Source: DASUAS01 sp963720765 | GTDB taxonomy: Bacteria; Actinomycetota; Acidimicrobiia; IMCC26256; DASPTH01 | Reading direction: 5' to 3' | DNA: 64,000 bases | Assembly: GCA_963720765.1 (NCBI GenBank) | Contig: CAVRGS010000003.1 | Location: 124,001-188,000 of the forward strand | In this document: piece by piece, positions 34,701 to 41,005 of the stretch | Layout: each line of letters begins with the position of its first letter | How positions within the stretch are numbered: the first letter of the stretch is position 1 | Notes under the pieces: generated by a model | The model's input: the letters and a program-made list of their open reading frames with translations, nothing else | The model's database searches: none | What the model was told of the DNA's origin: nothing | Translations under genes and position numbers: made by a program

Positions 34701-34952
34701 GCCCGCGACGGCACCGACCGCGGCGACCACCGCGAGGACGTCGAAGAGGAACGACCGGGCGCTGTCAGTGGCGAATTGCAGCGACAGGAGCGGCAGGGCG
34801 ATTCCGACCGCGACGAAGCTCCAGATCACCCGGTTGGAAAGGCCGCTTCGTGCGCCCTCACCCGCCCCACCCGTTGCCACGGGCCCGACCGCAGCGCATT
34901 CGGTCATGAGATGCCGACGATATCCAGTGACGCTCCGTGAATCAAATGTCAC
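31737..34952 (-). CDS. Diguanylate cyclase/phosphodiesterase with MASE-like, PAS and GAF domains
   Basis: A 1071-aa membrane signalling protein. Residues 40-330 hold about eight membrane helices (MASE-like sensor). A PAS domain follows (about 345-465, FRALVQHATDIVIVLD), then GAF (about 480-630), GGDEF (about 645-800) and EAL (about 825-1065). GGDEF is intact (ARIGGDEFVVL) with an RxxD inhibitory site (RRQD) five residues before it. EAL is also intact (VAVEALLRW, IDDFGTGGSSLTYLR, SAEGVET), so both synthesis and breakdown of c-di-GMP are possible. GTG 34952 is the first start; ATG 34907 is an alternative that leaves a more AT-rich promoter zone upstream. Confidence 0.9.
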   Translation of the reverse strand: MTFDSRSVTGYRRHLMTECAAVGPVATGGAGEGARSGLSNRVIWSFVAVGIALPLLSLQFATDSARSFLFDVLAVVAAVGAVAGLWVNQPRRRRLWECFTVALVLFAAGDVVFDFVQRLVGRPDGYPYADVFYLAGYSIMGAALSDSPRARYDRETTIDSVVVSIALAAVVWQWIVTPVLDSTSGATIERIVAVAYPIADLVLVVVTVYAIFTLPRWSPAAWFLFAGLTTMLVADGMYARMLADNSYRDGAPADALWPLAYFLLAAAVMHPSMRNLWEGEASPLRRERARMVVLGAALFAAPAVVILDDSGSSAAFTLAAITGVAALGVAWRIVRLVDESNHARAEIAESEARFRALVQHATDIVIVLDVHGIVTYLSPSIDAVFGQKAESLLGTSFVDYLDEEGIAQSLTLYQSLLDHPDDPVATEFHAFDGEAWRWVEATWTNQLHEPAVGGFVGNMRDITDRKRANAFGVAETRVLELILSGAPVPETLTTIVRALETYIPDGVGSIRLLDAERTTLECVAAPSLSPEYIEAVTDHTTRSDVEVFLSATETRVLRDIEHEGAREELNQLCLANDLRGIWSTPIRSPDGSELLGLFAFFVRHVRDPRASELAILERARDLAALAIDRDARTEELGRLALHDTLTGLPNRALAHDRLEHALERLSQSDGGAMVAVLFVDLDRFKLVNDGLGHETGDELLVAVSRRLAATVRRQDTIARIGGDEFVVLCEDLYDEDQAVELADRAAHAFTEPFTLSRAEVTVSASIGIAVTSRSADRASNLLQDADAAMYRAKRRGGARHELFDEAMHTQAVSRLLTERALRRALERDELRVLFQPGFDLATGERVAVEALLRWDHPVRGLVSPIDFLRVAEDTGMIVPIGAWVFTQACEVARAARHGGDEHPLAVSINVSARQLQRSDFPEVVARTARDAGVDPTTLCLEVAESVLLDDLDATADALRSLKDVGVQLAIDDFGTGGSSLTYLRRFPFDELKIDRMFVEGLGRSAADDAIVAATIDMAHALDMLVSAEGVETEEQRLRLVDLGCDRAQGYHLGAPEELATPRLVLVHQQPA

Positions 34953-34955
34953 TGT

Positions 34956-34979
34956 ACGTGAGGCCTCACGGCCTCACGT
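34956..34979. promoter_or_regulatory. Nested inverted repeat between the c-di-GMP gene and the SDR gene
   Basis: ACGTGAGGC (34956-34964) and GCCTCACGT (34971-34979) form a 9-bp inverted repeat around 6 nt, and GTGAGGCCTCAC (34958-34969) is itself a perfect 12-bp palindrome. It sits between divergent genes, so it is a candidate operator. Confidence 0.45.
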
Positions 34980-35039
34980 GCGTTCGCGGCATCGGTGGTG
35001 GTGTGCGACACTCCCCGCGACGGCGGAGGAGGTGCGGAG

Positions 35040-35888
35040 ATGCGGGACCTGCGGGAGCGGGTGGCGGTGGTCACCGGCGGCGCGAGCGGCATCGGGCGGG
35101 CGCTGGCCCGCCGGTTCGTGGCCGAGGGGATGCGGGTCGTCCTCGCGGACGTCGAGACCGTCCCGCTCGCCGCCGCGGTGGCGGAGCTCGAAGCGGGCGG
35201 CGCACGCGTGCTCGGGGTGGCGGCCGATGTCGCGGTTGCCGCCGACGTCGAGGCGGTGCGCGACCAGGCGCTGGCCGCGTTCGGCGCCGTCCATGTGGTG
35301 TGCAACAACGCCGGCGTCGGCGGCGGGGGGATCGTCGACGCACCCCTCGCGGTCTGGGAGTGGACGATCGGGGTGAACCTCATGGGCGTCGTGCACGGCG
35401 TGCACGCCTTCCTGCCGCTCCTGCTCGAGCAGAACGAAGGCCACATCGTGAACACTGCGTCGCTCGCCGGTCTCGGGGGCGTCGCCGGGCTCGGCATCTA
35501 CTGCACGACGAAGTTCGCCGTGGTGGGTCTGAGCGAGTCGCTGCACCACGATCTCGTCGCGCGCGGCTCGGCGGTCGGCGTGTCGGTGCTGTGCCCGGGT
35601 TTCGTGCAGACCCGCATCGGCGAGTCGAACCGCAACGCGCCCGCCTCGGTGGTGGAGTGGACCGAGAGACCCGACTCGCGGGCGACGGCCGACCTCGCCA
35701 AGGCCCTGACCGACGCGGGCATCGCGCCCGAGGTGGTGGCCGACGCCGTGCGCGACGCGATCGTGGACGACACCTTCTTCATCGTGCCGCACGAGCACGC
35801 GGCGGTGGCGACGACACGAGCACGTGCCGAGTGGATGTCCGGTGGTGACGCTCCGGCGATCGATCCGGCGCGCGCGGTGCAGCCCTAG
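35040..35888 (+). CDS. SDR family NAD(P)-dependent oxidoreductase
   Basis: A 282-aa classical short-chain dehydrogenase with TGGASGIGRALARRF, NNAG, the SLAG serine, YCTTK and CPGFVQT. Start ATG 35040 follows a strong GGAGGAGG site; an earlier GTG at 34995 is in frame but has no such site. Substrate is unknown. It is convergent with the amidase gene, overlapping by 4 nt. Confidence 0.85.
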   Translation: MRDLRERVAVVTGGASGIGRALARRFVAEGMRVVLADVETVPLAAAVAELEAGGARVLGVAADVAVAADVEAVRDQALAAFGAVHVVCNNAGVGGGGIVDAPLAVWEWTIGVNLMGVVHGVHAFLPLLLEQNEGHIVNTASLAGLGGVAGLGIYCTTKFAVVGLSESLHHDLVARGSAVGVSVLCPGFVQTRIGESNRNAPASVVEWTERPDSRATADLAKALTDAGIAPEVVADAVRDAIVDDTFFIVPHEHAAVATTRARAEWMSGGDAPAIDPARAVQP

Positions 35889-37342
35889 ACGTTCGCGTGC
35901 ACCGGCGGTCGCCGGTCGAGCCACGGGCGCAGGACCTCGAGTTGTCCGGCGAGTCGGAACAGCACGTCTTCCCGTCCCGGCGCGGCGACGAACTGGACGC
36001 CGATCGGGAGGCCGTCGTTCCACGACAGCGGGATCGACATCGCCGGTTGGCCGGTGACGTTGAACGGCACGGTGAACGCGGCGTAGGGCGTCGCGGCGAG
36101 GAGCGCGCCGTCCGCGTCGTCGCCCCGGATCTCGCCGAGTGGAGCGGGGGGCTTCGCCATGGTCGGCGTGAGGAGGAGGTCGAAGCCGCCGCCGTCGGGC
36201 TCCCACCACCGCACGACCCGACGCGACCAGGCGCGCAGTGACTCGACCGCCTCGATGTAGGCCTCCGCGGTGACCGCACGTCCCACCTCGGCCTGCGCCC
36301 AGGTGAACGGTTCGACGTCGTCGGGGCCGAGGTCGCGACCGACGAGCGCGGCCAACTTGCGGAGGTCGTAGGCCGTGCTGGCGGCGAGCACGGTGGTGAA
36401 GTGCACGAGCAGCTCGATGTCGTCGAGTGCGGCCGGGTATGCGTCCTCGACGGTGTGGCCGCAGACCTTCTCGAGCTGGACCATGGTGTCGTGGGTGGCT
36501 CCGGTGCAGGCACCGTCCACTGCGACCAGGCCGGCCGGCGACCGAGCGGACAAGGTCCCGATCCGCAGGTGCCCGGGATCGGCGCCCACCTCCTCCACGT
36601 ATGGCCTCGCGACCGGCAGGACGGCGCCGTAGGGATCACCCGGCACGCCGCCTGCGATGACGTCGAGCACTGCCGCGCTGTCGCGCACCGATCGCGTCAC
36701 CACATGACGCGCCACCAGGCCGGCCCATGCCTCGCCGTCGTCGGGACCGAGCGAGACGCGCCCGCGCGACGGCTTCAGCCCGAAGAGGCCGCACGCGCTG
36801 GCCGGGATGCGGATCGAGCCGCCGCCGTCGCCCGCGTGGGCGAACGGCACCATCCCCGATGCCACCGCAGCCGCGCTGCCGCCGCTCGAGCCGCCGGGCG
36901 AGCGGGTCAGATCCCAGGGGTTGCGCGCCGGGCCGTACGCCTGCGACTCGGTGGTGGGCAGCAGGCCGAGCTCGGGTGTGTTCGTCTTGCCGACGATCAC
37001 ACAGCCGGCGGCGCGCAGTCGCGCGAAGAGGTGGGAGTCGTGGTCCGCGACGTAGCCGAGGTCACGCAGCATCCGGTTGCCGAGATGCAGGGGCGCGCCC
37101 GCGAGCGATCCGTCGAGGTCCTTCACCAGGATCGGGACCCCGCGGAACGGGCCGTCGGGGGGGCCGGCGTCGGCCTCGGCGCGAGCACGCTCGTCGCGTC
37201 GGTGGATCACCGCGTTGAGCTCGCCGTTCACCGCGTCGACGCGCGCCAGCGCAGCGTCGACCAGCTCGCGCGGCGAGGCCGTGCCGTCGCGGACGAGCGC
37301 AGCCTGCGCGGTGGCATCGAGGACGGCCAAGTCGTCGGTCAT
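35885..37342 (-). CDS. Amidase (amidase-signature family)
   Basis: A 485-aa amidase with the Ser-cisSer-Lys triad: Lys in VPILVKDLDG, the loop SPGGSSGGSAAAVASG and nucleophile Ser in GDGGGSIRIPAS. Related to GatA in fold, but with no C-terminal GatA features and not in an operon with tRNA genes, so it is a stand-alone amide or aryl-acylamide hydrolase. ATG 37342 follows a TACCGT -10 element by 7 nt. Confidence 0.9.
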   Translation of the reverse strand: MTDDLAVLDATAQAALVRDGTASPRELVDAALARVDAVNGELNAVIHRRDERARAEADAGPPDGPFRGVPILVKDLDGSLAGAPLHLGNRMLRDLGYVADHDSHLFARLRAAGCVIVGKTNTPELGLLPTTESQAYGPARNPWDLTRSPGGSSGGSAAAVASGMVPFAHAGDGGGSIRIPASACGLFGLKPSRGRVSLGPDDGEAWAGLVARHVVTRSVRDSAAVLDVIAGGVPGDPYGAVLPVARPYVEEVGADPGHLRIGTLSARSPAGLVAVDGACTGATHDTMVQLEKVCGHTVEDAYPAALDDIELLVHFTTVLAASTAYDLRKLAALVGRDLGPDDVEPFTWAQAEVGRAVTAEAYIEAVESLRAWSRRVVRWWEPDGGGFDLLLTPTMAKPPAPLGEIRGDDADGALLAATPYAAFTVPFNVTGQPAMSIPLSWNDGLPIGVQFVAAPGREDVLFRLAGQLEVLRPWLDRRPPVHANV

Positions 37343-37349
37343 GTGCAGG

Positions 37350-37355
37350 ACGGTA
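37350..37355 (-). promoter_or_regulatory. -10 element TACCGT of the amidase gene
   Basis: On the minus strand TACCGT ends 7 nt before the amidase ATG, another leaderless-type promoter. Confidence 0.45.
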
Positions 37356-37365
37356 CTGCGACCGT

Positions 37366-38310
37366 CTAGGTCTCACGTACGACGTCGGCCGCGGGCTTGT
37401 CGTCGCGCAGCCCGCGATAGCGCGGTGCCCGCAGCACACCCTGGCTCGTCCACTCGTGGAAGCCGACCTCGACGACCAGTTCGGGTTCGACCCAGCGCGG
37501 CTGGGGCAGCTTGGGGGTCGACACGAACGGGGAGTCGGCGCGTCGCAGGGGCGTGAGCGCACGCGTGAGCAGCTCGCGCGCGGTCGCGTCGATGCCCGAT
37601 CCGACGCGCCCGGCGAAGCGGAGCTCACCGTCGTCGTGGTAGCCGACGAGCAGCGAACCGAGGTGCCCTTCGAGTCGTCCCGCGCCCGGCAGCCATCCGC
37701 CCACCACGAGCTCCTGGCCGCGCGTGGTCTTCACCTTGCGCCACGCGTCCGCGCGCGTGCCGGGGAGGTAGAGGCTGTCGACTCGCTTGGCGACGACACC
37801 TTCGAGCCCGAGGGCGCGGCTCGCCTCCTGGACGGCGGCGCCCGTCTTCTCCCCGACGGCCCCGTACGTCGTCGGGGGCGTCTGCCACGACGGGCCGGCG
37901 AGCGCGAGGTGTTCGAGCAACGTCCGGCGTTCCGTGTACGGCAGCTCGCACGTGGAGTGGCCGGCGAGCCAGAGCACGTCGAACAGCATCAGCACGACTG
38001 GTTGCACCGCGGCGCGCGCTCGCACCGCGCCGTGCCCGTGGGCCTGCATGCGCGGCTGCAGGCGCTCGAAGCTCGGGACGCCGGCGTCGTCGAGCGCGAC
38101 CAGTTCGCCGTCGAGCAGGGCATCGACCGACCCGAGGGCATCGGCGATCCCCGCGATCTCGGGGAAGCGGCCGGTGGCGTCGTTGCCGGCTCGCGAGGTG
38201 AGCCACACGTCGCCCCGGTCGACGCCCACCAGGGCTCGCATGCCGTCCCACTTCATCTCGAACGCCCAGTGCTCGTCGCCGGGCAGGTCGGTCGCGGGCG
38301 TGGCCAGCAT
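37366..38310 (-). CDS. ATP-dependent DNA ligase (LigC/LigD ligase-domain type)
   Basis: A 314-aa two-domain ATP ligase. Nucleotidyl-transfer Lys20 lies in EMKWDGMRAL, followed by motifs LDGELVALD, LEGVVAKR and WRKVKTT, then an OB-fold domain ending in YRGLRDD. It seals nicks with ATP and resembles the ligase of bacterial end-joining, but no Ku, polymerase or nuclease gene adjoins it. The first usual start, ATG 38310 (MLATPATDLP), cuts off about eight residues normally present before the PMLAT motif; the upstream frame ITVPRDLRP matches them but begins with ATC, 6 nt after a TACCCT hexamer. The start is therefore uncertain. Confidence 0.87.
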   Translation of the reverse strand: MLATPATDLPGDEHWAFEMKWDGMRALVGVDRGDVWLTSRAGNDATGRFPEIAGIADALGSVDALLDGELVALDDAGVPSFERLQPRMQAHGHGAVRARAAVQPVVLMLFDVLWLAGHSTCELPYTERRTLLEHLALAGPSWQTPPTTYGAVGEKTGAAVQEASRALGLEGVVAKRVDSLYLPGTRADAWRKVKTTRGQELVVGGWLPGAGRLEGHLGSLLVGYHDDGELRFAGRVGSGIDATARELLTRALTPLRRADSPFVSTPKLPQPRWVEPELVVEVGFHEWTSQGVLRAPRYRGLRDDKPAADVVRET

Positions 38311-38412
38311 GGGCCGGAGGTCTCGGGGAACGGTGATGGGCGAAGGGTACCGACCCTTCGGGCGCCCCCGTGTCCCACCGCCGGCTGCCCGCGCTACCGT
38401 ACGTCGTTCGTA

Positions 38413-38426
38413 GGAGTGATCGCTCC
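38413..38426. promoter_or_regulatory. Near-perfect palindrome before the menA mini-ORFs
   Basis: GGAG-T-GATC-G-CTCC is symmetrical at 12 of 14 positions and lies between the divergent ligase and menA-side genes, downstream of a TACCGT hexamer at 38395. A possible operator. Confidence 0.3.
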
Positions 38427-38442
38427 AAGAGTGGAGACGCCC

Positions 38443-38541
38443 GTGAACACCGCGAACGAGAGCACCGACCGGGTGACCCGCCCCCGCGCCCACCTCGAGC
38501 CGCGCGAGCCCGCCTTCGGCCAGTTCCCCGAACGCCCGTGA
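38443..38541 (+). CDS. Mini-ORF 1 upstream of menA, 32 aa
   Basis: A GTG-initiated frame encoding a polar, Arg- and Pro-rich peptide (begins MNTANESTDRVTRPRAHLE). GGAG at 38433 is a modest ribosome site. Its TGA overlaps the GTG of mini-ORF 2 by 4 nt, as in true coupled genes. No homologue is recognised. It may be a leader that feeds ribosomes to menA. Confidence 0.3.
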   Translation: MNTANESTDRVTRPRAHLEPREPAFGQFPERP

Positions 38542-38624
38542 CCCAGCACCACCTCCATGCGTCCGGCGCCACGGTGAGCGAACCTCTCGATCACTTCGAC
38601 GCCGGTTGGGAGTGCGGCGCGTGA
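38538..38624 (+). CDS. Mini-ORF 2 upstream of menA, 28 aa
   Basis: GTG start inside the stop of mini-ORF 1 and stop inside the menA start (GTGA at both ends). The peptide is polar with three His near the start and ends in FDAGWECGA. The exact chaining suggests translation is handed from one frame to the next, though the two might also be remnants of one frameshifted gene. Confidence 0.3.
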   Translation: MTQHHLHASGATVSEPLDHFDAGWECGA

Positions 38625-39493
38625 CCGCGGCGACGTTGTGGGTGCAGGGCGCACGGCCGCGGACGTTGGGGGCGGCGGTGGCGCCGGTGCTCGTCGGCAC
38701 CGCGGCGGCGGTCGCAGACGCCGACGGCGTGATCTGGTGGCGATTCGGGTGCGCGCTGCTGGTCGCGCTCGCGCTGCAGGTCGGCGTCAACTACGCCAAC
38801 GACTACTCCGACGGCGTGCGCGGCACCGACAAGGACCGCAAGGGTCCGGTGCGCCTCACGGCCACCGGACTCGCGACACCCGGCGCGGTGAAGCGCGCCG
38901 CCTTCCTGGCGTTCGGTGTGGCGGCGGTCGCGGGGCTGGTGCTCTCACTGGCGGTCAACCCGTGGCTGTTGCTCGTGGGGGTCGCGGCCATCGGCGCGGC
39001 GTGGCTCTACACCGGCGGGCCCAAGCCCTACGGCTACCTCGGTCTCGGTGAGCTCATGGTGCTGGTGTTCTTCGGCTTCGTGGCGACGGTCGGCTCCGCG
39101 TACGTGCAGATCGAAGAAGTCCCGGCTGCCGCATGGTGGGGTTCCCTCGTCGTCGGGCTGCTCGCGTGCGCGATCCTGCTCGCCAACAACGTGCGCGACG
39201 TGCCCAGCGACGCGGTCACCGGGAAGCGCACGCTCGCCGTGCGGCTGGGCGCGACGACGGCCAAGCGGATGTTCGTCGCCTGCTACGTCGGGTCGTTCGC
39301 GTCGGTGGCGATCATGGGCATCTCGCAACCGTGGGCCCTGCTCGGACTGCTGGCCCTGCCGCTCGCGGTCACGCCGGTGCGCACCATCCTCACCCGCGAC
39401 GACCCGCCGTCGTTGGTGCAGGTGCTGGTGGCCACGTCGAAGGTCGAAGTGGTCGTCGCGGTGCTGGTGAGCGTGGGGCTGTGCCTCTCCTGA
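38621..39493 (+). CDS. menA: 1,4-dihydroxy-2-naphthoate polyprenyltransferase
   Basis: A 290-aa integral membrane prenyltransferase that attaches the isoprenoid tail in menaquinone synthesis. UbiA-family Asp motifs: NDYSDGVRGTDKD (first) and the second around NNVRDVPSDAVTGK. Eight or nine helices. The GTG start at 38621 overlaps mini-ORF 2 by 4 nt. menC follows, overlapping by 13 nt. Confidence 0.93.
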   Translation: MTAATLWVQGARPRTLGAAVAPVLVGTAAAVADADGVIWWRFGCALLVALALQVGVNYANDYSDGVRGTDKDRKGPVRLTATGLATPGAVKRAAFLAFGVAAVAGLVLSLAVNPWLLLVGVAAIGAAWLYTGGPKPYGYLGLGELMVLVFFGFVATVGSAYVQIEEVPAAAWWGSLVVGLLACAILLANNVRDVPSDAVTGKRTLAVRLGATTAKRMFVACYVGSFASVAIMGISQPWALLGLLALPLAVTPVRTILTRDDPPSLVQVLVATSKVEVVVAVLVSVGLCLS

Positions 39494-40323
39494 ACGAGCA
39501 CCGTCTCCGGCTCGGCGAGCGTGTCGTCGGTCTGCTCGAAGGGCCGGCGGGGTGGGGCGAGTGCTCGCCGCTGCGGGGCTATCCGAGCGATCCCGGGATG
39601 TGCCGTGCCGCGGCCGAGGAGGCCGCGACGATCGGCTTCCCACCGGCCGTGCGCGACTCCGTGCCCGTGAACGCGCTGGTCGACGGCCCGTTCCTCGTGC
39701 AGGACCTGCGGGGGTTCCCTGCGGTGAAGGTGAAGGTGCGCGACGCCGGCGGGGTCGCGCTGGTGCGGGCCGTCCGCGAGGCGGTCGGCCCTGGAGTGGC
39801 GGTGCGGGTCGACGCCAACGGCGCGTGGGACATCGACGCCGCGATGGCGATGATCACGAAGCTCGCCCCGTTCGATCTCGAGTACATCGAACAGCCGTGC
39901 GCGACCCTCAGCGAGCTCGCCGAGGTGCGGCGGCGCGTCGGCGTGCCGATCGCGGCCGACGAGTGCATCCGTTCGCTCGACGACGCGCGGGAGTTGCGCG
40001 CGCTCGACGCCGCCGACGTGATCGTGCTCAAGCAGCAGCCGCTCGGCGGTGTGCACGCCGCGCTCGCGGTCGCGGAGGCTGCCGGGGTGCCCGCGGTGGT
40101 GAGCTCGATGATGGAGACGTCGGTGGGCATCGCCGCCGGTGTGGCGCTCGCTGCGGCGCTCCCCGAGCTGCCGTACGCGTGCGGACTCGCCACGCTGGGT
40201 GCGCTGCCCGGCGACGTCACGCACACGCCACTGGTCCCGGTCGACGGCGTGCTTGCGGTGCGGGCAGTCGTCCCCGACGACGATCTGCTGGCGCGCTACG
40301 AAGTGAAGGACGTGAGCAGGTGA
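39481..40323 (+). CDS. menC: o-Succinylbenzoate synthase
   Basis: A 280-aa enolase-superfamily enzyme that dehydrates SHCHC to o-succinylbenzoate. Catalytic residues: Lys of the KxK pair in AVKVKVRDAGG, metal ligands in RVDANGAWDID, EYIEQPC and ADECIRS, and the second Lys in VLKQQPLGG. The capping N-domain is short (starting VPLLNEHRLRLGERV), as in actinobacterial MenC. The GTG start lies inside the menA end. Its last 28 nt overlap the antisense menH gene. Confidence 0.9.
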   Translation: MPLLNEHRLRLGERVVGLLEGPAGWGECSPLRGYPSDPGMCRAAAEEAATIGFPPAVRDSVPVNALVDGPFLVQDLRGFPAVKVKVRDAGGVALVRAVREAVGPGVAVRVDANGAWDIDAAMAMITKLAPFDLEYIEQPCATLSELAEVRRRVGVPIAADECIRSLDDARELRALDAADVIVLKQQPLGGVHAALAVAEAAGVPAVVSSMMETSVGIAAGVALAAALPELPYACGLATLGALPGDVTHTPLVPVDGVLAVRAVVPDDDLLARYEVKDVSR

Positions 40324-40991
40324 CCGACGCGTGCAGGCTGCTCGAGGTGGCACGCGTGCCCGGCGCCATCGAGCACCTCGACGCGCGCGTCGGTGATCAG
40401 CTCGGCCATGCGTTGCGCGATCCCCACGTACTTGGTGTCGAGTGCGCCCACGATCAACAGCACCGGCATCTGCAGCTCGCCGAGCCGTGCCCAATTCGAT
40501 GGTTGGGCTCCCTGACCGAGGACGCGCAGTTGCGCGGTGAGCGACTCGACCGAGTTGGCGCTGCGTCGCTCGTCGATGCCGGACCGCTCGCGCGGCAAGG
40601 TCGCGAAGAGCGGTTGCGCGAGCCATCGTTCCAGGAACGCGTCCACGCCGTCACGCTCGATCTCCTGGGCGAGTCGCTCGTCGGCGGCGCGGCGTGCAGC
40701 ACGCTCGTCGGGGTCGGCGATGCCCGGCGACGCACTCACCAGCACCAGCCGATGGACGGTGCCGGGTCGGTCGAGCGCGAGCTGCAGGCACAGGCGCCCA
40801 CCCTGCGAGTACCCGACGTAGCTCGCCGGGCCGTCGTCGAGCGCGTGCGCGACCGTGACGAAGTCGGTGCCGTCGGGCACGGTGAGCGCACGCGTCGGCG
40901 CCGACAGGCCCTCCGACACCGGCTCCCATGAAGCCGGTGTCTGCGTGAAGCCATGGACGAACACGAGATCACCTGCTACGCCGAGCACCAC
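40296..40991 (-). CDS. menH: Alpha/beta hydrolase MenH-like (SHCHC synthase)
   Basis: A hydrolase-fold protein of 231 aa (GTG start 40991) or 241 aa (ATG 41021). Features are oxyanion motif FVHGFTQTPASWEPV, nucleophile Ser in YVGYSQGGRLCLQLAL, an Arg-rich cap, acid in LLIVGALDTKY and His in GAGHACHLEQP. This pattern, with the men genes around it, points to MenH, which removes pyruvate from SEPHCHC after MenD. The GTG is preferred because a GGGAGG site lies just upstream, whereas the longer start would overlap menD coding sequence. It lies antisense between menC and menD. Confidence 0.85.
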   Translation of the reverse strand: MVLGVAGDLVFVHGFTQTPASWEPVSEGLSAPTRALTVPDGTDFVTVAHALDDGPASYVGYSQGGRLCLQLALDRPGTVHRLVLVSASPGIADPDERAARRAADERLAQEIERDGVDAFLERWLAQPLFATLPRERSGIDERRSANSVESLTAQLRVLGQGAQPSNWARLGELQMPVLLIVGALDTKYVGIAQRMAELITDARVEVLDGAGHACHLEQPARVGHLLTSFTS

Positions 40992-41004
40992 GGAGGCATC
41001 CTCC
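40992..41004. promoter_or_regulatory. Shared palindromic Shine-Dalgarno between menH and menD
   Basis: GGAGG-CAT-CCTCC is perfectly symmetrical. On the plus strand GGAGG (40992-40996) sits 9 nt before menD ATG 41006; on the minus strand the complement of CCTCC (41000-41004) sits 8 nt before menH GTG 40991. One element can thus serve both divergent start codons, which are only 14 nt apart. Confidence 0.65.
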
Positions 41005-41005
41005 C

